64,000 bases of DNA from Gottfriedia luciferensis (GTDB lineage: Bacteria; Bacillota; Bacilli; Bacillales; Bacillaceae_G). Shown one piece after another: positions 37,189-46,299 of the stretch (within the stretch, counting starts at the first letter, position 1; every line of letters starts with the position of its first letter). The notes under the pieces are model-generated. The model made no database searches, was not told the origin of the DNA, and worked only from the letters and a program-made list of their open reading frames with translations. The position numbers were made by a program, and so were the translations under genes. The DNA lies in the NCBI RefSeq assembly GCF_001712755.1, contig NZ_MDKC01000033.1, positions 186,001 through 250,000 of the forward strand, given 5' to 3'.

Positions 37189-37704
37189 TCAATTGTTTTC
37201 TTCTTTTCGTTTCTTGAATTCATATTGTCCAAATAGTAATTCACAAATATGTTCAAAGATTTCTGTCCTAGTAATTCGACCATTTGTAAATACCCCTACT
37301 GCCCCTTCTTTACTTCGTATATCTTTTTCATTCGTATATTGTTCCATTAATACTGAAAGCTCAGTTCCATTTCTTAGCTCATTAATAAATTCGCTAGGTA
37401 ATAAAATTTTTGCTCCGCTTGCTAGTATTACCTCATTTTCATACACAAGTGCTCCCCAGTTACAAAGAAAAAGCCGATCGTTTTCTATAATGACTCCACC
37501 TTCTAATCCAATACCGATTTCCGACTCACCTGCGATTCTAGCATTATATGCTCTATTTATAGCACCTTGCATAGTTTCTTGATCAGTCAAAGGTTGATTC
37601 GAAACATTTGATGGAACATTTAGTCCCTCAACTTTATACTGATTAAAAACTTTTTTAACAGCTCCTACTTTTGTGGGATTTAAAGAACCAATAATTATTT
37701 TCAT
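37189..37704 (-). CDS. DUF84 family inosine/xanthosine triphosphatase-like protein
   Basis: 171 residues from the ATG at 37704; GGAG within the upstream in-frame ATG is its ribosome binding site. GSLNPTKVGAVKKVF at the N-terminus and GIGLEGGV in the middle are the signature of the DUF84/YjjX family, structurally related to ITPase (Ham1). It probably cleans the nucleotide pool of dITP/XTP. Monocistronic upstream of the ytpPQR operon, whose promoter must lie in the short space before 37119. Confidence 0.87.
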   Translation of the reverse strand: MKIIIGSLNPTKVGAVKKVFNQYKVEGLNVPSNVSNQPLTDQETMQGAINRAYNARIAGESEIGIGLEGGVIIENDRLFLCNWGALVYENEVILASGAKILLPSEFINELRNGTELSVLMEQYTNEKDIRSKEGAVGVFTNGRITRTEIFEHICELLFGQYEFKKRKEENN

Positions 37705-37764
37705 TGTCTTAACTCCATTCACCGCTCTTATGCTTTTTAGTTAAATATAATTTTAATATACAAT

Positions 37765-37796
37765 AAAAAAGACACTTTCAAAATGAAAGCATCTTT
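37765..37796 (-). terminator. Intrinsic terminator after HAD hydrolase
   Basis: AAAGATGCTTTCA pairs with TGAAAGTGTCTTT (two wobbles), four-base loop, then six Ts on the minus strand. Confidence 0.85.
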
Positions 37797-37886
37797 ACAA
37801 TCTATTGAATCATTCAATTATTACCTCATTTTGGGCAAACATTTTTCTGCTATGATAGCATAGAAACATAAAACCCCTTCCAATCT

Positions 37887-38759
37887 TTATCTTTTGGCTA
37901 CAAAAGTATCAATATATCGATAAATAGCATGGGCAACGCCATTTTCATCATTATTTAGAGTAGAAGTTGTACAAATTGATTTAATATCTTCTTTTGCATT
38001 CCCCATTGCAACACTATATCCAACTTTTTCAAGCATCGAAATATCATTATTACTGTCGCCAATAGCCATGGACTGTTCTAAAGAGCCACTCATTAAAAAA
38101 ACTAACTTTTCTAATGCTAATCCTTTTGATGCAGAGCGATTCGTAATCTCAATATTATGCTCCGCTGATGAAACAACCATCAAATCAATACGCTTATTAA
38201 ATTGATTTCTAGCCTCTTCTAATTTTTTCATATCAAACGTACATACTAAAATATTATTAACTTCTTCATTTCGTTGTATGATTTCTTGACAATGATCAAC
38301 TAATACATACCCAAACTGATCGAATTGTCTTTCCGCAACATTAACTAATTCTTTCATATCTTCATCTAACTCAACTCTTTTAAGGCTATTAATCTCATTT
38401 TGAAAAATTTCTCTTCTTTCTTTAAGAGCATAAATGCTTTTATCTGTAAAAACTTCAAAATAATAATTTCGTTCATCAAGCCACCTTAATATCTGTTCAA
38501 CATTCGTTTTTGAGATTGTAATTGATGAGATACATTCTCCGTATTTTGAATGGATTGTTGCCCCATTTGTTCCGATCACATATGGCGATATCCTGAATCT
38601 TTCACAAATTTTTTTGGCATCAAAATGAGCTCGACCAGTTGAAATAACGATTTCAATTCCATTTTCCCCTGCAAATTTAATTGCATTAATATTTTCTTCA
38701 CTAATTTCATTCTCATTATTTAATAGTGTTCCATCTAAATCTATTGCAATGAAACTCAT
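37887..38759 (-). CDS. Cof-type HAD-IIB phosphatase
   Basis: 290 residues. HAD motifs: DLDGTLL (Asp7 nucleophile, Asp9), STGRAH, Lys in SKGLALEKLV and GDSNNDISML. The C2B cap (about 85-195) places it in the Cof/YidA subfamily acting on small phosphorylated metabolites such as sugar phosphates or flavin mononucleotide. Ribosome binding site AAAGGGGATA. It follows the DeoR gene by 162 bases on the same strand, so it may belong to the same phosphorus-related regulon, although a weak hairpin (38857-38890) lies between. Confidence 0.9.
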   Translation of the reverse strand: MSFIAIDLDGTLLNNENEISEENINAIKFAGENGIEIVISTGRAHFDAKKICERFRISPYVIGTNGATIHSKYGECISSITISKTNVEQILRWLDERNYYFEVFTDKSIYALKERREIFQNEINSLKRVELDEDMKELVNVAERQFDQFGYVLVDHCQEIIQRNEEVNNILVCTFDMKKLEEARNQFNKRIDLMVVSSAEHNIEITNRSASKGLALEKLVFLMSGSLEQSMAIGDSNNDISMLEKVGYSVAMGNAKEDIKSICTTSTLNNDENGVAHAIYRYIDTFVAKR

Positions 38760-38921
38760 TGATTATATCCCCTTTAATTTATTATGCTTTTCATCTAGTT
38801 TTATAGTGTTCAGTAATCGGTCATTACCAAAATGGCAAGCTTAAGAAGGACAATAACGATTCATTCATTATGTTATTGTCTACTTAACAAAAAAGAATTC
38901 AATGAATATAGTCCGTCTTTT

Positions 38922-39707
38922 TTAATTTGCTTGAATCCATTCGATTTCTTTTAATATTGAATGCTCTTTCCATTCTTCTGGAAATGAATGGTCACATACT
39001 ATTGCATCAACCTTTTCAAGAGAACAAACTTTACAAAATGTATCTACACCAATTTTCGAGTAATCTGTTAATAAAATCACTTGCTTCGACACTTCCACCA
39101 TTTTTCGAGAAACTAAAGTTTCATGGAAATGATAGTTGCTAACTCCATTTTGAGCTGAGACACCACCCGCTGAAATAAATGCCTTATCAACATTAAATTG
39201 ACTTAGTAATTGTTCTGTTATACTCCCACTCATTGACTGTTGTTTTGGATCAACTATTCCACCTAGTAATAATATTTGTCCGGTAAACTTATTTTGATTT
39301 AATGATTCTGTTAACAGGGAAGATACCGGTAATGAATTAGTCAATATAGTAATGTCTTTTTTATTTTCAATACACTGAGCAAATTCAAGCATTGTTGTGC
39401 CTACATCAATCGCAATGACATCTCCATTGGAAATTTGGTCCATGGCCTTTTTACCAATTTTTACTTTTGCTTCCTGATTCACAGTCGTACGCTGCATAAA
39501 AGGAGGTTCCTCATTTTGGTATACTGTTTTAATTGCTCCACCATACACCTTTTTTAAAAGACCTTTTTCCTCTAATATCATTAAATCTCGACGAATGGTT
39601 TCTTCTGATACATTAAATTGTTCAACTAAATCGATAACTTTAACTTTTCCTTTTTTATTAAGTTCTTTTAAAATCTCGTTTTTTCTTTCCTCAGGTAAAA
39701 CAGACAT
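38922..39707 (-). CDS. DeoR/GlpR-family transcriptional regulator
   Basis: 261 residues. The N-terminal HTH is EERKNEILKELNKKGKVKVIDLVEQFNVSEETIRRDLMILEEKGLLKKVYGGA, and the C-terminal half is the DeoRC sugar-phosphate sensor (DVGTTMLEFA, GGIVDPKQQSMSG, FISAGGVSAQNGVS). It usually represses an uptake/catabolic operon until a phosphorylated ligand binds. It begins 26 bases after the ABC ATPase gene with GGAGGATTAAA, thus the last gene of that operon and probably its autoregulator. Confidence 0.93.
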   Translation of the reverse strand: MSVLPEERKNEILKELNKKGKVKVIDLVEQFNVSEETIRRDLMILEEKGLLKKVYGGAIKTVYQNEEPPFMQRTTVNQEAKVKIGKKAMDQISNGDVIAIDVGTTMLEFAQCIENKKDITILTNSLPVSSLLTESLNQNKFTGQILLLGGIVDPKQQSMSGSITEQLLSQFNVDKAFISAGGVSAQNGVSNYHFHETLVSRKMVEVSKQVILLTDYSKIGVDTFCKVCSLEKVDAIVCDHSFPEEWKEHSILKEIEWIQAN

Positions 39708-39733
39708 TTTAATCCTCCAGAAACTTTAAAAAT

Positions 39734-40747
39734 TTATAAGATAACGCATTCTTTTTTAGGTACAATAATGTTCACATGTTCTCCTTGCTGGAACATTTCA
39801 CCTCGGTGGTTAAGGTTGTCTACAAGAAATGCAGATTCTTCGGTTTCAACTTCGTACCTTAAGACATTACCAGTCATAGTAACATCTGAAATAATCCCCT
39901 TTATTCCCCAGTTTTGTTGTAAATCCATGCTGTCATTTCCTACAGCCACTAATTTTAATACTTCAGGTCGAATTGCTACATCATTTCCAATTAATTCATT
40001 ACTACATACAAGTTTATGGAAAGCTTCCATCTTATAAACATTATAATTTCCGATGAATTTTGCTACGAATTTATTTACTGGTGTTGTATAGATCTCGGTA
40101 GGTGTACCTTCTTGTACTACATTTCCATTATTCATAACAAAAATTCGATCCGACATTGTCATTGCTTCTTCTTGGTCATGTGTAACAAAAATAGTCGTAA
40201 TATTTAGTTCTTGCTGTATTCTTTTTAATTCCTTTTGTAAGCTTTTTCGAATTTTTGCATCTAATGCACTTAACGGTTCATCTAATAATAGTACTTTTGG
40301 TTCCATGACAAGCGCTCGAGCTAAAGCAACTCTTTGTTGTTGCCCTCCTGATAAGTGGTGAGGGTAAGATCCTTCTTTTCCTATTAAATCAACTATTTCT
40401 ATCATCTTTTTTACTCTTACATGTATGTTTTTTGCTTTTTTCATTTTTAGACCATATGCAATATTTTCAAATACTGTCATATTTGGAAAAAGTGCATATG
40501 ACTGAAATACCATACCTACCTCGCGTTGGCGCGGAGATAAATTAGTTATGTTCTTCCCATCTATTAATATATTTCCTATATCGACGTCTTCAAGTCCTGC
40601 AATAGAACGTAATAAAGTACTTTTCCCGCATCCACTTTGACCTAAAAGCGTTACGAATTCTCCTTTATTTAATGTTAATGAAATATTATTTAAGACGACT
40701 TGATTTTGATATTTTTTAGTCACTTGATCAATATTTACATAGCTCAT
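39734..40747 (-). CDS. ABC transporter ATP-binding protein
   Basis: 337 residues. Walker A LLGQSGCGKSTLLRS, Q-loop GMVFQSYALFPNMTV, signature LSGGQQQRVALARAL, Walker B VLLLDEP, H-loop FVTHDQEEAMTMSD, and a C-terminal TOBE regulatory domain (AIRPEVLKL). It belongs to the CUT1/PotA/FbpC-like class of importers. It energises the two permeases encoded upstream, overlapping the second by four bases. Confidence 0.96.
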   Translation of the reverse strand: MSYVNIDQVTKKYQNQVVLNNISLTLNKGEFVTLLGQSGCGKSTLLRSIAGLEDVDIGNILIDGKNITNLSPRQREVGMVFQSYALFPNMTVFENIAYGLKMKKAKNIHVRVKKMIEIVDLIGKEGSYPHHLSGGQQQRVALARALVMEPKVLLLDEPLSALDAKIRKSLQKELKRIQQELNITTIFVTHDQEEAMTMSDRIFVMNNGNVVQEGTPTEIYTTPVNKFVAKFIGNYNVYKMEAFHKLVCSNELIGNDVAIRPEVLKLVAVGNDSMDLQQNWGIKGIISDVTMTGNVLRYEVETEESAFLVDNLNHRGEMFQQGEHVNIIVPKKECVIL

Positions 40748-41613
40748 TTAACTTCACCTTCTATTGCAGTATTTTTTATATAACCTTGTTTTTTAAAAAT
40801 AGACCGCCTCTTATTTAACACGGCAGGATTTTTTTTAGTTTTAAACGTGAGTTTTAAGACTGTTCCAGTTAAAAGTAAAATCACCAAATAATAAGTAATA
40901 ACTATGGCACTTGTTAAATGACCACTACTATTTAGTTTATCGGCAAGATAGATTTGAAGGGTTTCAAATCTTCCACCTACTAGTAAATTTGCAAATGCAA
41001 ACTCACTAAATAAAAGAGCTACGGACAATAAACTTGATACTAATATTCCAGATATAATATTCGGAAGCACAACCGTTCTAAACGCTTGAAATTTAGTTGC
41101 ACCAAGTAATTCAGCTGCATCTACAAGTTGAATGGCATTTATTGTTCTAAGACTATTACGAATACCTTGATACATAAAAGGTAGAATGGTTATAAAGTAA
41201 GCTCCAACTAGTATCCATGGAGTACCAGCAATTTGAAATGGTCCATTAGAATAAAGCTTAATTAGCCCAACTGCTCCTACAATAGGTGGGATACCATACG
41301 GAAGCATCGCAATTGCTTGGAGAATTCCTTCAAATTTATTAAAATATACAGTTATAATAAAGATTGTTGGAATCATGATTGAAACACTTAAAGTGACAGT
41401 TATGATAATTAAAAATAATGTTCGTTGAAAGGCCTCAAAAAATCGTCCATCTTGAAATAATTCAATATACCAATTTAATGTATAGCTCTCAGGTAAGATT
41501 GAATGATCCCATTTAGTTGCAATTGAAAATAAAAATGTACCGACTATTGGAATTAATAAATAGATTACAAGTAATCCAACTATTACTTTAAAAAATGTTG
41601 TTTGTAATTTCAT
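40744..41613 (-). CDS. ABC transporter permease (second)
   Basis: 289 residues with six hydrophobic segments. The EAA loop reads DAAELLGATKFQAFRTVVLPNIISGI, the docking site for the ATPase. Type I importer fold, PotC/PhnV-like. It overlaps the first permease by four bases and the ATPase by four. AGGAGGGA precedes the start. A hydrophilic basic tail of about 30 residues follows the last helix. Confidence 0.93.
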   Translation of the reverse strand: MKLQTTFFKVIVGLLVIYLLIPIVGTFLFSIATKWDHSILPESYTLNWYIELFQDGRFFEAFQRTLFLIIITVTLSVSIMIPTIFIITVYFNKFEGILQAIAMLPYGIPPIVGAVGLIKLYSNGPFQIAGTPWILVGAYFITILPFMYQGIRNSLRTINAIQLVDAAELLGATKFQAFRTVVLPNIISGILVSSLLSVALLFSEFAFANLLVGGRFETLQIYLADKLNSSGHLTSAIVITYYLVILLLTGTVLKLTFKTKKNPAVLNKRRSIFKKQGYIKNTAIEGEVK

Positions 41614-42494
41614 CGTAAATCCCTCCTAATGCGGCGCATCATTCTTTCATTAATCCACATCGCTCCAATCATGGTCGTTGCTAAAAGGACTCCTAGTGCG
41701 CTACCTAATTGTGGTTTTAATGTAACGTCACTTGAGACTAACGAGGCTATTTGTAATGACAATAAATTATAATTGCTACCAACTAATGCGTAGGCTGTTG
41801 CATAAGCACCCATAGCGTTAGCAAATAAAATACTAAATGTGCCTACTATACTTGGTAATAGTACTGGAATTCCAATTCTTAGCCAAAATGATATTGTTGA
41901 TCCTCCTAATAATGCAGAAGCTTCCTTCCATTGTTGCTTTATTCCTTGAAAAGAAGGGTATATCAACAAAATCGCTAATGGAATCTGAAAATAAATATAA
42001 ACAAGGATCAGTCCGGTCCAAGAATATAAATTAAAATCCGCAAATATATTCCAACCGAGTTTTGCAAAAAGCAAAGTAAATAATCCATTGTTTCCAAGTA
42101 AAATAATATATGAGAAAGAAAGAGGGATTCCTTCAAAATTTGAAGTCACATTAGCAATCATTAATAGACGATTTTGTATTTTACGTGAAAACTTTGTAAA
42201 GGAATAAGCTGTGACAACAGCTATTAGGATCGAAATCACTGCCGAAATAATTGAAATAACTATACTATTTTTGATAGCTTGTAAGTAAAACTTACTTTTA
42301 AATATAGTTATATATTGATTCATAGTTAGATGGATTCCGTCATCTGCGTAAAAACTATTCTTAAACATTGCCATCATTGGCCCTAATTCAAATCCTATTA
42401 CAAACAATACAAATGGCAATAAAAGAGCTAGTAAGTAAATCTTATGATTTTTTATTTTTTGCAAAGCTTCTCGCTCCCTAAATTCTTTATACAT
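41610..42494 (-). CDS. ABC transporter permease (first)
   Basis: 294 residues from the ATG at 42494, but that codon has no clear ribosome binding site; a TTG at 42464 is preceded by AGGGAG at nine bases and is an equally good start (284 residues). Six transmembrane segments. The EAA loop is EASALLGGSTISFWLRIGIPVLLPSIVG, though it starts EASALLGG rather than EAAxxxG. PotB/PhnU-like. It lies 67 bases after the phosphatase-like gene and overlaps the next permease. Confidence 0.92.
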   Translation of the reverse strand: MYKEFREREALQKIKNHKIYLLALLLPFVLFVIGFELGPMMAMFKNSFYADDGIHLTMNQYITIFKSKFYLQAIKNSIVISIISAVISILIAVVTAYSFTKFSRKIQNRLLMIANVTSNFEGIPLSFSYIILLGNNGLFTLLFAKLGWNIFADFNLYSWTGLILVYIYFQIPLAILLIYPSFQGIKQQWKEASALLGGSTISFWLRIGIPVLLPSIVGTFSILFANAMGAYATAYALVGSNYNLLSLQIASLVSSDVTLKPQLGSALGVLLATTMIGAMWINERMMRRIRRDLR

Positions 42495-42561
42495 TAGAGA
42501 ATTGGTAAAATTTTCACTAAACCAATTCCCCTTCCATAAAAATCTTCATATCATTAAAACG

Positions 42562-43389
42562 TCAATTAATTTCTTTATATCCAGGTAACTGATATGAAAT
42601 CATCTTATTTGATGGCTCTATTTTTAAGAGCTTACAAACAAGTGGAGCAAAAGCCAACTGAGGGATTACTTCGTTATAAACACCAGGCTCAACTTTTGGA
42701 CTGATGATAAACAGTGGTACATCTCGTTCCCCCGGTGTTATTCCTCCATGATTACCAGTTTCGCTCATCCCATGATCAGAAGTAATTAAAATGTGATAAC
42801 CTTCTGACATCCAAATTGGAAGTAGTTGAGCTAACAAACTGCCTACTTTTAAAATTTGTTCACGATATTCTTTCGATTCTGAACCAAATAGTTCTCCTTT
42901 AACATCTACACCTAAAGGGTGAATGTATATAAAGTGTGGATCATATTTTCTACGTAAAGCTTCTGCATCCATAAACACGTGACTGTCTGGATAGTCATCA
43001 TCCCAATAGAATTTTCCGTATTGAATCGCTTTAGAAAGATCATCTTGTTCTCGATCTTCAATAAAATTAAATGGTGCTCGATTATATAGCTCGCTTACCC
43101 AGTAATACGAAACCGCTCCATTTCTTAAACCATTTTCCTTTGTAAGATGAAAGATACTTTTTTCATTCGATAAACGAACTGCTTGATTAGATGTAATTCC
43201 ATTTACAGATGAAGGTGTTCCAGTTAATAACACCTCATATAATGGGCGAGAAAGACTCGGAAGCTCCGATTTCATCTTGTATAGTGCTGCTTGATTTAAT
43301 TCCACTAAATGCTGAACATATCCAAGCGCTTCGCATGCTTTGTCATATCTCATTCCATCAACAACGATAGCTATAACTTTATTTGACAT
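42562..43389 (-). CDS. Alkaline phosphatase superfamily protein (nucleotide pyrophosphatase/phosphonoacetate hydrolase-like)
   Basis: 275 residues, no signal peptide, so cytoplasmic. VDGMRYD (Asp11) and TSDHGM with GNHGG give the two-metal site. The nucleophile region is LPSLSRP, where Ser47 takes the place of the Thr usual in NPP enzymes; the DxxGHxxG motif is DVKGELFG, with the His replaced by Glu. At 275 residues it is compact. It should cleave a phosphodiester, phosphomonoester or phosphonate imported by the surrounding ABC system. Its start overlaps the binding-protein gene by 11 bases. Confidence 0.85.
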   Translation of the reverse strand: MSNKVIAIVVDGMRYDKACEALGYVQHLVELNQAALYKMKSELPSLSRPLYEVLLTGTPSSVNGITSNQAVRLSNEKSIFHLTKENGLRNGAVSYYWVSELYNRAPFNFIEDREQDDLSKAIQYGKFYWDDDYPDSHVFMDAEALRRKYDPHFIYIHPLGVDVKGELFGSESKEYREQILKVGSLLAQLLPIWMSEGYHILITSDHGMSETGNHGGITPGERDVPLFIISPKVEPGVYNEVIPQLAFAPLVCKLLKIEPSNKMISYQLPGYKEIN

Positions 43390-44491
43390 TTACTAACACC
43401 TCTTCTTGCCATTTTTGAGGTAAAGTTTTTGCAGTTTCTTCCCAAGCCTTAAAATCTCTAATTGGCTTTGCATTTTTGTATTCCTCTTTTGGAACCATCT
43501 TTTCAGCTACATCCTTTGGAAGTTCAACATTACGAATTGGTCGAGCAAATCCTTTTGCTAAGTTTATTTGTCCTTCATCGCTTAGAATATATTCCCTTGT
43601 AGCCATAGCAGCATAAGGATGTTTAGCATATTTATTGATAATAGTTGAGTATCCACTAACAACAGATCCATCACTTGGGATAGATACATCAAATTGACTA
43701 CGCTTAATTGCTTCAGCATAACCAAGCGCATTAAAGTCCCAAACAAGTGCTACTTCAACCTCTCCTTTTTCGATATTTGCTGGTTTAGCATCTGTTAAGC
43801 TTAATCTCCCTTGCTTAGCAAGCTTTTTAAAAAAGGCGATCCCTGGTTGGATATTTTTTTCATCTCCACCGTATGCAATAGCAGCAGCAAGTACGGCCAT
43901 TTGGTTTTGTGTACCACGTTGAACATCTCCAACTGTTACTTTATAATTTCCCTTTAAAATATCGTCCCAAGATTTAGGAGGTGTTTTTACTAGTTCTTTA
44001 TTTGTCAGAAAAGAAATAGTTCCTTGGTATCCGACTACCCAGTCACCATTGTCATCCTTTGCCCAATCAGGAATCTCGTTCCAGTAAGATGTTTTGTATG
44101 GAATAGTTAACTTCTTTTGTTCAGCGATTGGACCAAAAGACATTCCAACATCCCCAATGTCAGCAGTAGCATTCTCTTTTTCAGATTCCATTTTTGCAAT
44201 CTCTTCCGCACTAGACAAATCTGTGTCAGTGTGTTTCAAATTATAATTTTTATTAACTTCATTCCAAGTTTCAACCCAGTTAGCCCATGAATCTGGCATA
44301 CCTACACTATTTATTTCACCTTCTTTTTTTGCTTTTGTTTGAATTTCTTCAAGTGTTAATGAATTTGGATTTAATACAGATTCACTTTTCGTTTCTACGG
44401 CTTTTCCGCATGCTGTTAGTCCTAGAACTGTCATACCCAAAACGACAACCTGCACTGCCTTGTAACTTTTCTTTTTAAATTCAGTTTTCAT
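43379..44491 (-). CDS. ABC transporter substrate-binding lipoprotein
   Basis: 370 residues from the ATG at 44491 (AGGAGATCTAAA upstream; codons at 44506 lie before that site). Type II lipoprotein signal peptide with lipobox LTAC at about 24-27. The mature part is a two-lobed binding protein of the Fe3+/polyamine/2-aminoethylphosphonate type (EINSVGMPDSWANWVETWNEV, VGYQGTISFLTN, PKSWDDILKG, ALVWDFNALG). It delivers its ligand to the two permeases. First gene of the operon, behind a PhoP-box-like promoter; phosphonate or organophosphate is the most reasonable ligand (inference). Confidence 0.9.
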   Translation of the reverse strand: MKTEFKKKSYKAVQVVVLGMTVLGLTACGKAVETKSESVLNPNSLTLEEIQTKAKKEGEINSVGMPDSWANWVETWNEVNKNYNLKHTDTDLSSAEEIAKMESEKENATADIGDVGMSFGPIAEQKKLTIPYKTSYWNEIPDWAKDDNGDWVVGYQGTISFLTNKELVKTPPKSWDDILKGNYKVTVGDVQRGTQNQMAVLAAAIAYGGDEKNIQPGIAFFKKLAKQGRLSLTDAKPANIEKGEVEVALVWDFNALGYAEAIKRSQFDVSIPSDGSVVSGYSTIINKYAKHPYAAMATREYILSDEGQINLAKGFARPIRNVELPKDVAEKMVPKEEYKNAKPIRDFKAWEETAKTLPQKWQEEVLVNVK

Positions 44492-44551
44492 TTTAGATCT
44501 CCTCACATTAATGTGGTTTGTTTAATGTTTGTTACTGGTTATTACGGTTTT

Positions 44552-44594
44552 ATCATAAAACAACATCGTAAAACCCACATTAACTGTATGTTAA
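44552..44594 (-). promoter_or_regulatory. Candidate PhoP-box promoter of the ABC operon
   Basis: On the minus strand TTAACA (44589-44594), TTAATG (44578-44583) and TTTACG (44567-44572) recur every 11 bases, as in Pho boxes (TTAACA-like repeats with five-base gaps). They are followed by a -10 TATGAT (44552-44557) with no good -35, typical of an activator-dependent promoter. The palindrome CACATTAATGTG (44504-44515) next to the ribosome binding site may be a second operator. Confidence 0.5.
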
Positions 44595-44700
44595 GAATTT
44601 ATTAATAACATTAATTGAAAGTAGAGTTAAGGTTCTAGGTAATAGATAAGAAAAGATGTGAAGTGTAGGGATTTGGGAAGGCAAGGTAAGGATTTTCAAT

Positions 44701-44738
44701 AAAAAAAGAAGCCTCTTTTTAAGGCTTCTTTTTTTACT
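44701..44738 (-). terminator. Intrinsic terminator after M42 peptidase
   Basis: AAAAAAGAAGCC and GGCTTCTTTTTTT form a perfect stem; four bases separate it from the peptidase stop. A-runs on the other side could also stop plus-strand transcripts. Confidence 0.93.
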
Positions 44739-44741
44739 TTC

Positions 44742-45812
44742 TTAATAATTACGTAATGTTTCAACTGTTGTTTTATCAGTCGCTTTAACTAGCTTAACAA
44801 GTAATTCCTTTGCAGCTAAATAATCATCAACATGAATAATCGATGCCGCAGTGTGAATATAACGTGAGCAGATACCAATTACAGCAGATGGTACGCCATC
44901 GTTTGAAACATGTACTCGTCCAGCATCTGTTCCACCTTGTGAAACAAAATATTGGTATGGAATTTTATTCGTTTCTGCAGTATCTAAAATAAATTCACGG
45001 ATTCCTTTATGAGTAACCATTGTTCGGTCTAAAATTCGTAATAAAACACCTTTACCTAATTGACCAAACTCGGATTTTGAGCCTGACATATCATTAGCTG
45101 GGCTTGCATCTAATGCGTAAAAGATATCAGGTTTAATCATATTTGCAGCTGTTTGTGCCCCTCTTAGTCCAACTTCTTCTTGAACAGTAGCACCTGAATA
45201 TAAAATATTTGGTAATGTTTCGTTTTGAACTTCTTTTAATAATTCAATAGCAAGTCCACAACCGTAACGATTATCCCATGCTTTTGCCATAATTTTTTTC
45301 TCATTAGCCATAGGAGTGAACGGACATACTGGTACAATTTGTTGACCAGGACGAACGCCAATATTTAGTGCATCTTCTTTGTTATCTGCACCAATATCGA
45401 TTAGCATATTTTTCATATCCATTGGTCTAGCTCTTAACTCATCGCTTAATAAATGCGGTGGAATTGAACCAATCACACCAATAACTGGTCCTTGATCTGT
45501 CATTACTTGAACTCTTTGAGCAAGCAATACTTGATTCCACCAGCCACCTAGTGGTTGAAATCGTAACATCCCATTTTCTGTAATTTGAGTAACCATGAAA
45601 CCAACTTCATCCATATGACCTGCCACCATTACAGTAGGTCCATCTTCAGCTCCACGTTTCACTCCAAAAATACTTCCTAAACGATCTTGCACAATCTCAT
45701 TTGTATATTTTTCAAGTTCTTTTCTCATGAAGTGACGCACTTCATGCTCAAATCCTGGTGCACCTTGTAATTCTGTTAAAAATTTAAAAAGCTGTAGAGT
45801 GTCTTGATTCAT
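44742..45812 (-). CDS. ytoP: M42 family glutamyl aminopeptidase-like metallopeptidase
   Basis: 356 residues. Metal ligands and catalytic residues are visible: [28 protein letters not shown] (general base Glu-Glu), ALDASP and [13 protein letters not shown]. It forms tetrahedral dodecamers that trim short peptides in the cytosol with Zn2+ or Co2+. Ribosome binding site GAGAGGAAC. Divergent from ytzB, as in B. subtilis; the ytoP name rests on this synteny. Confidence 0.95.
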   Translation of the reverse strand: MNQDTLQLFKFLTELQGAPGFEHEVRHFMRKELEKYTNEIVQDRLGSIFGVKRGAEDGPTVMVAGHMDEVGFMVTQITENGMLRFQPLGGWWNQVLLAQRVQVMTDQGPVIGVIGSIPPHLLSDELRARPMDMKNMLIDIGADNKEDALNIGVRPGQQIVPVCPFTPMANEKKIMAKAWDNRYGCGLAIELLKEVQNETLPNILYSGATVQEEVGLRGAQTAANMIKPDIFYALDASPANDMSGSKSEFGQLGKGVLLRILDRTMVTHKGIREFILDTAETNKIPYQYFVSQGGTDAGRVHVSNDGVPSAVIGICSRYIHTAASIIHVDDYLAAKELLVKLVKATDKTTVETLRNY

Positions 45813-45973
45813 AATTAAAGTTCCTCTCTGTACAAAACATATCTTCTTTTTTTATTTTATCTAAAAATAACTCATAATACCAATGCTAACCGTTGAAATG
45901 TTGCCCCAGTTTGACTAAGATAAGTAGTAGAATATTTTTTCAAGCGCATAATACATAAATAGAGGTGGTACAA

Positions 45974-46285
45974 ATGAAACTTAAACGTGTCTTAATTGGC
46001 TTAGGTTTAGGTGTTGCTGGTGGACTATATTTACAAAAAAAATTATCTTCACAATATATTCCAGCAGAAAAAGCATTAAAAACAATTAAACCAGTATTTC
46101 TTTCATATGGTAATGTAACTGGAACTTGGATTCATTCAGAACCAAAGTGGGCAGATTTACCTGATTATGAAGGTGATGTTTATGAAGGTGGTTTTACAGT
46201 AGTAGAATCAGATAATGACACTACAAACTATTCATTCATCATTAATGCTGTAAATGGTGAGCTTATTTCTGCTCAAATTGTTTAA
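45974..46285 (+). CDS. ytzB: YtzB-like PepSY-type small membrane protein
   Basis: 103 residues from the ATG at 45974 with AGAGGTGG (a GTG at 45965 is within that site). One N-terminal hydrophobic anchor (VLIGLGLGVAGGLYL), then a PepSY-like beta domain ending SFIINAVNGELISAQIV. Probably held at the outer face of the membrane. Function unknown; PepSY domains often inhibit proteases. It lies divergent from ytoP and converges on ytnP. Confidence 0.85.
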   Translation: MKLKRVLIGLGLGVAGGLYLQKKLSSQYIPAEKALKTIKPVFLSYGNVTGTWIHSEPKWADLPDYEGDVYEGGFTVVESDNDTTNYSFIINAVNGELISAQIV

Positions 46286-46299
46286 CAACAATAGCCAAA

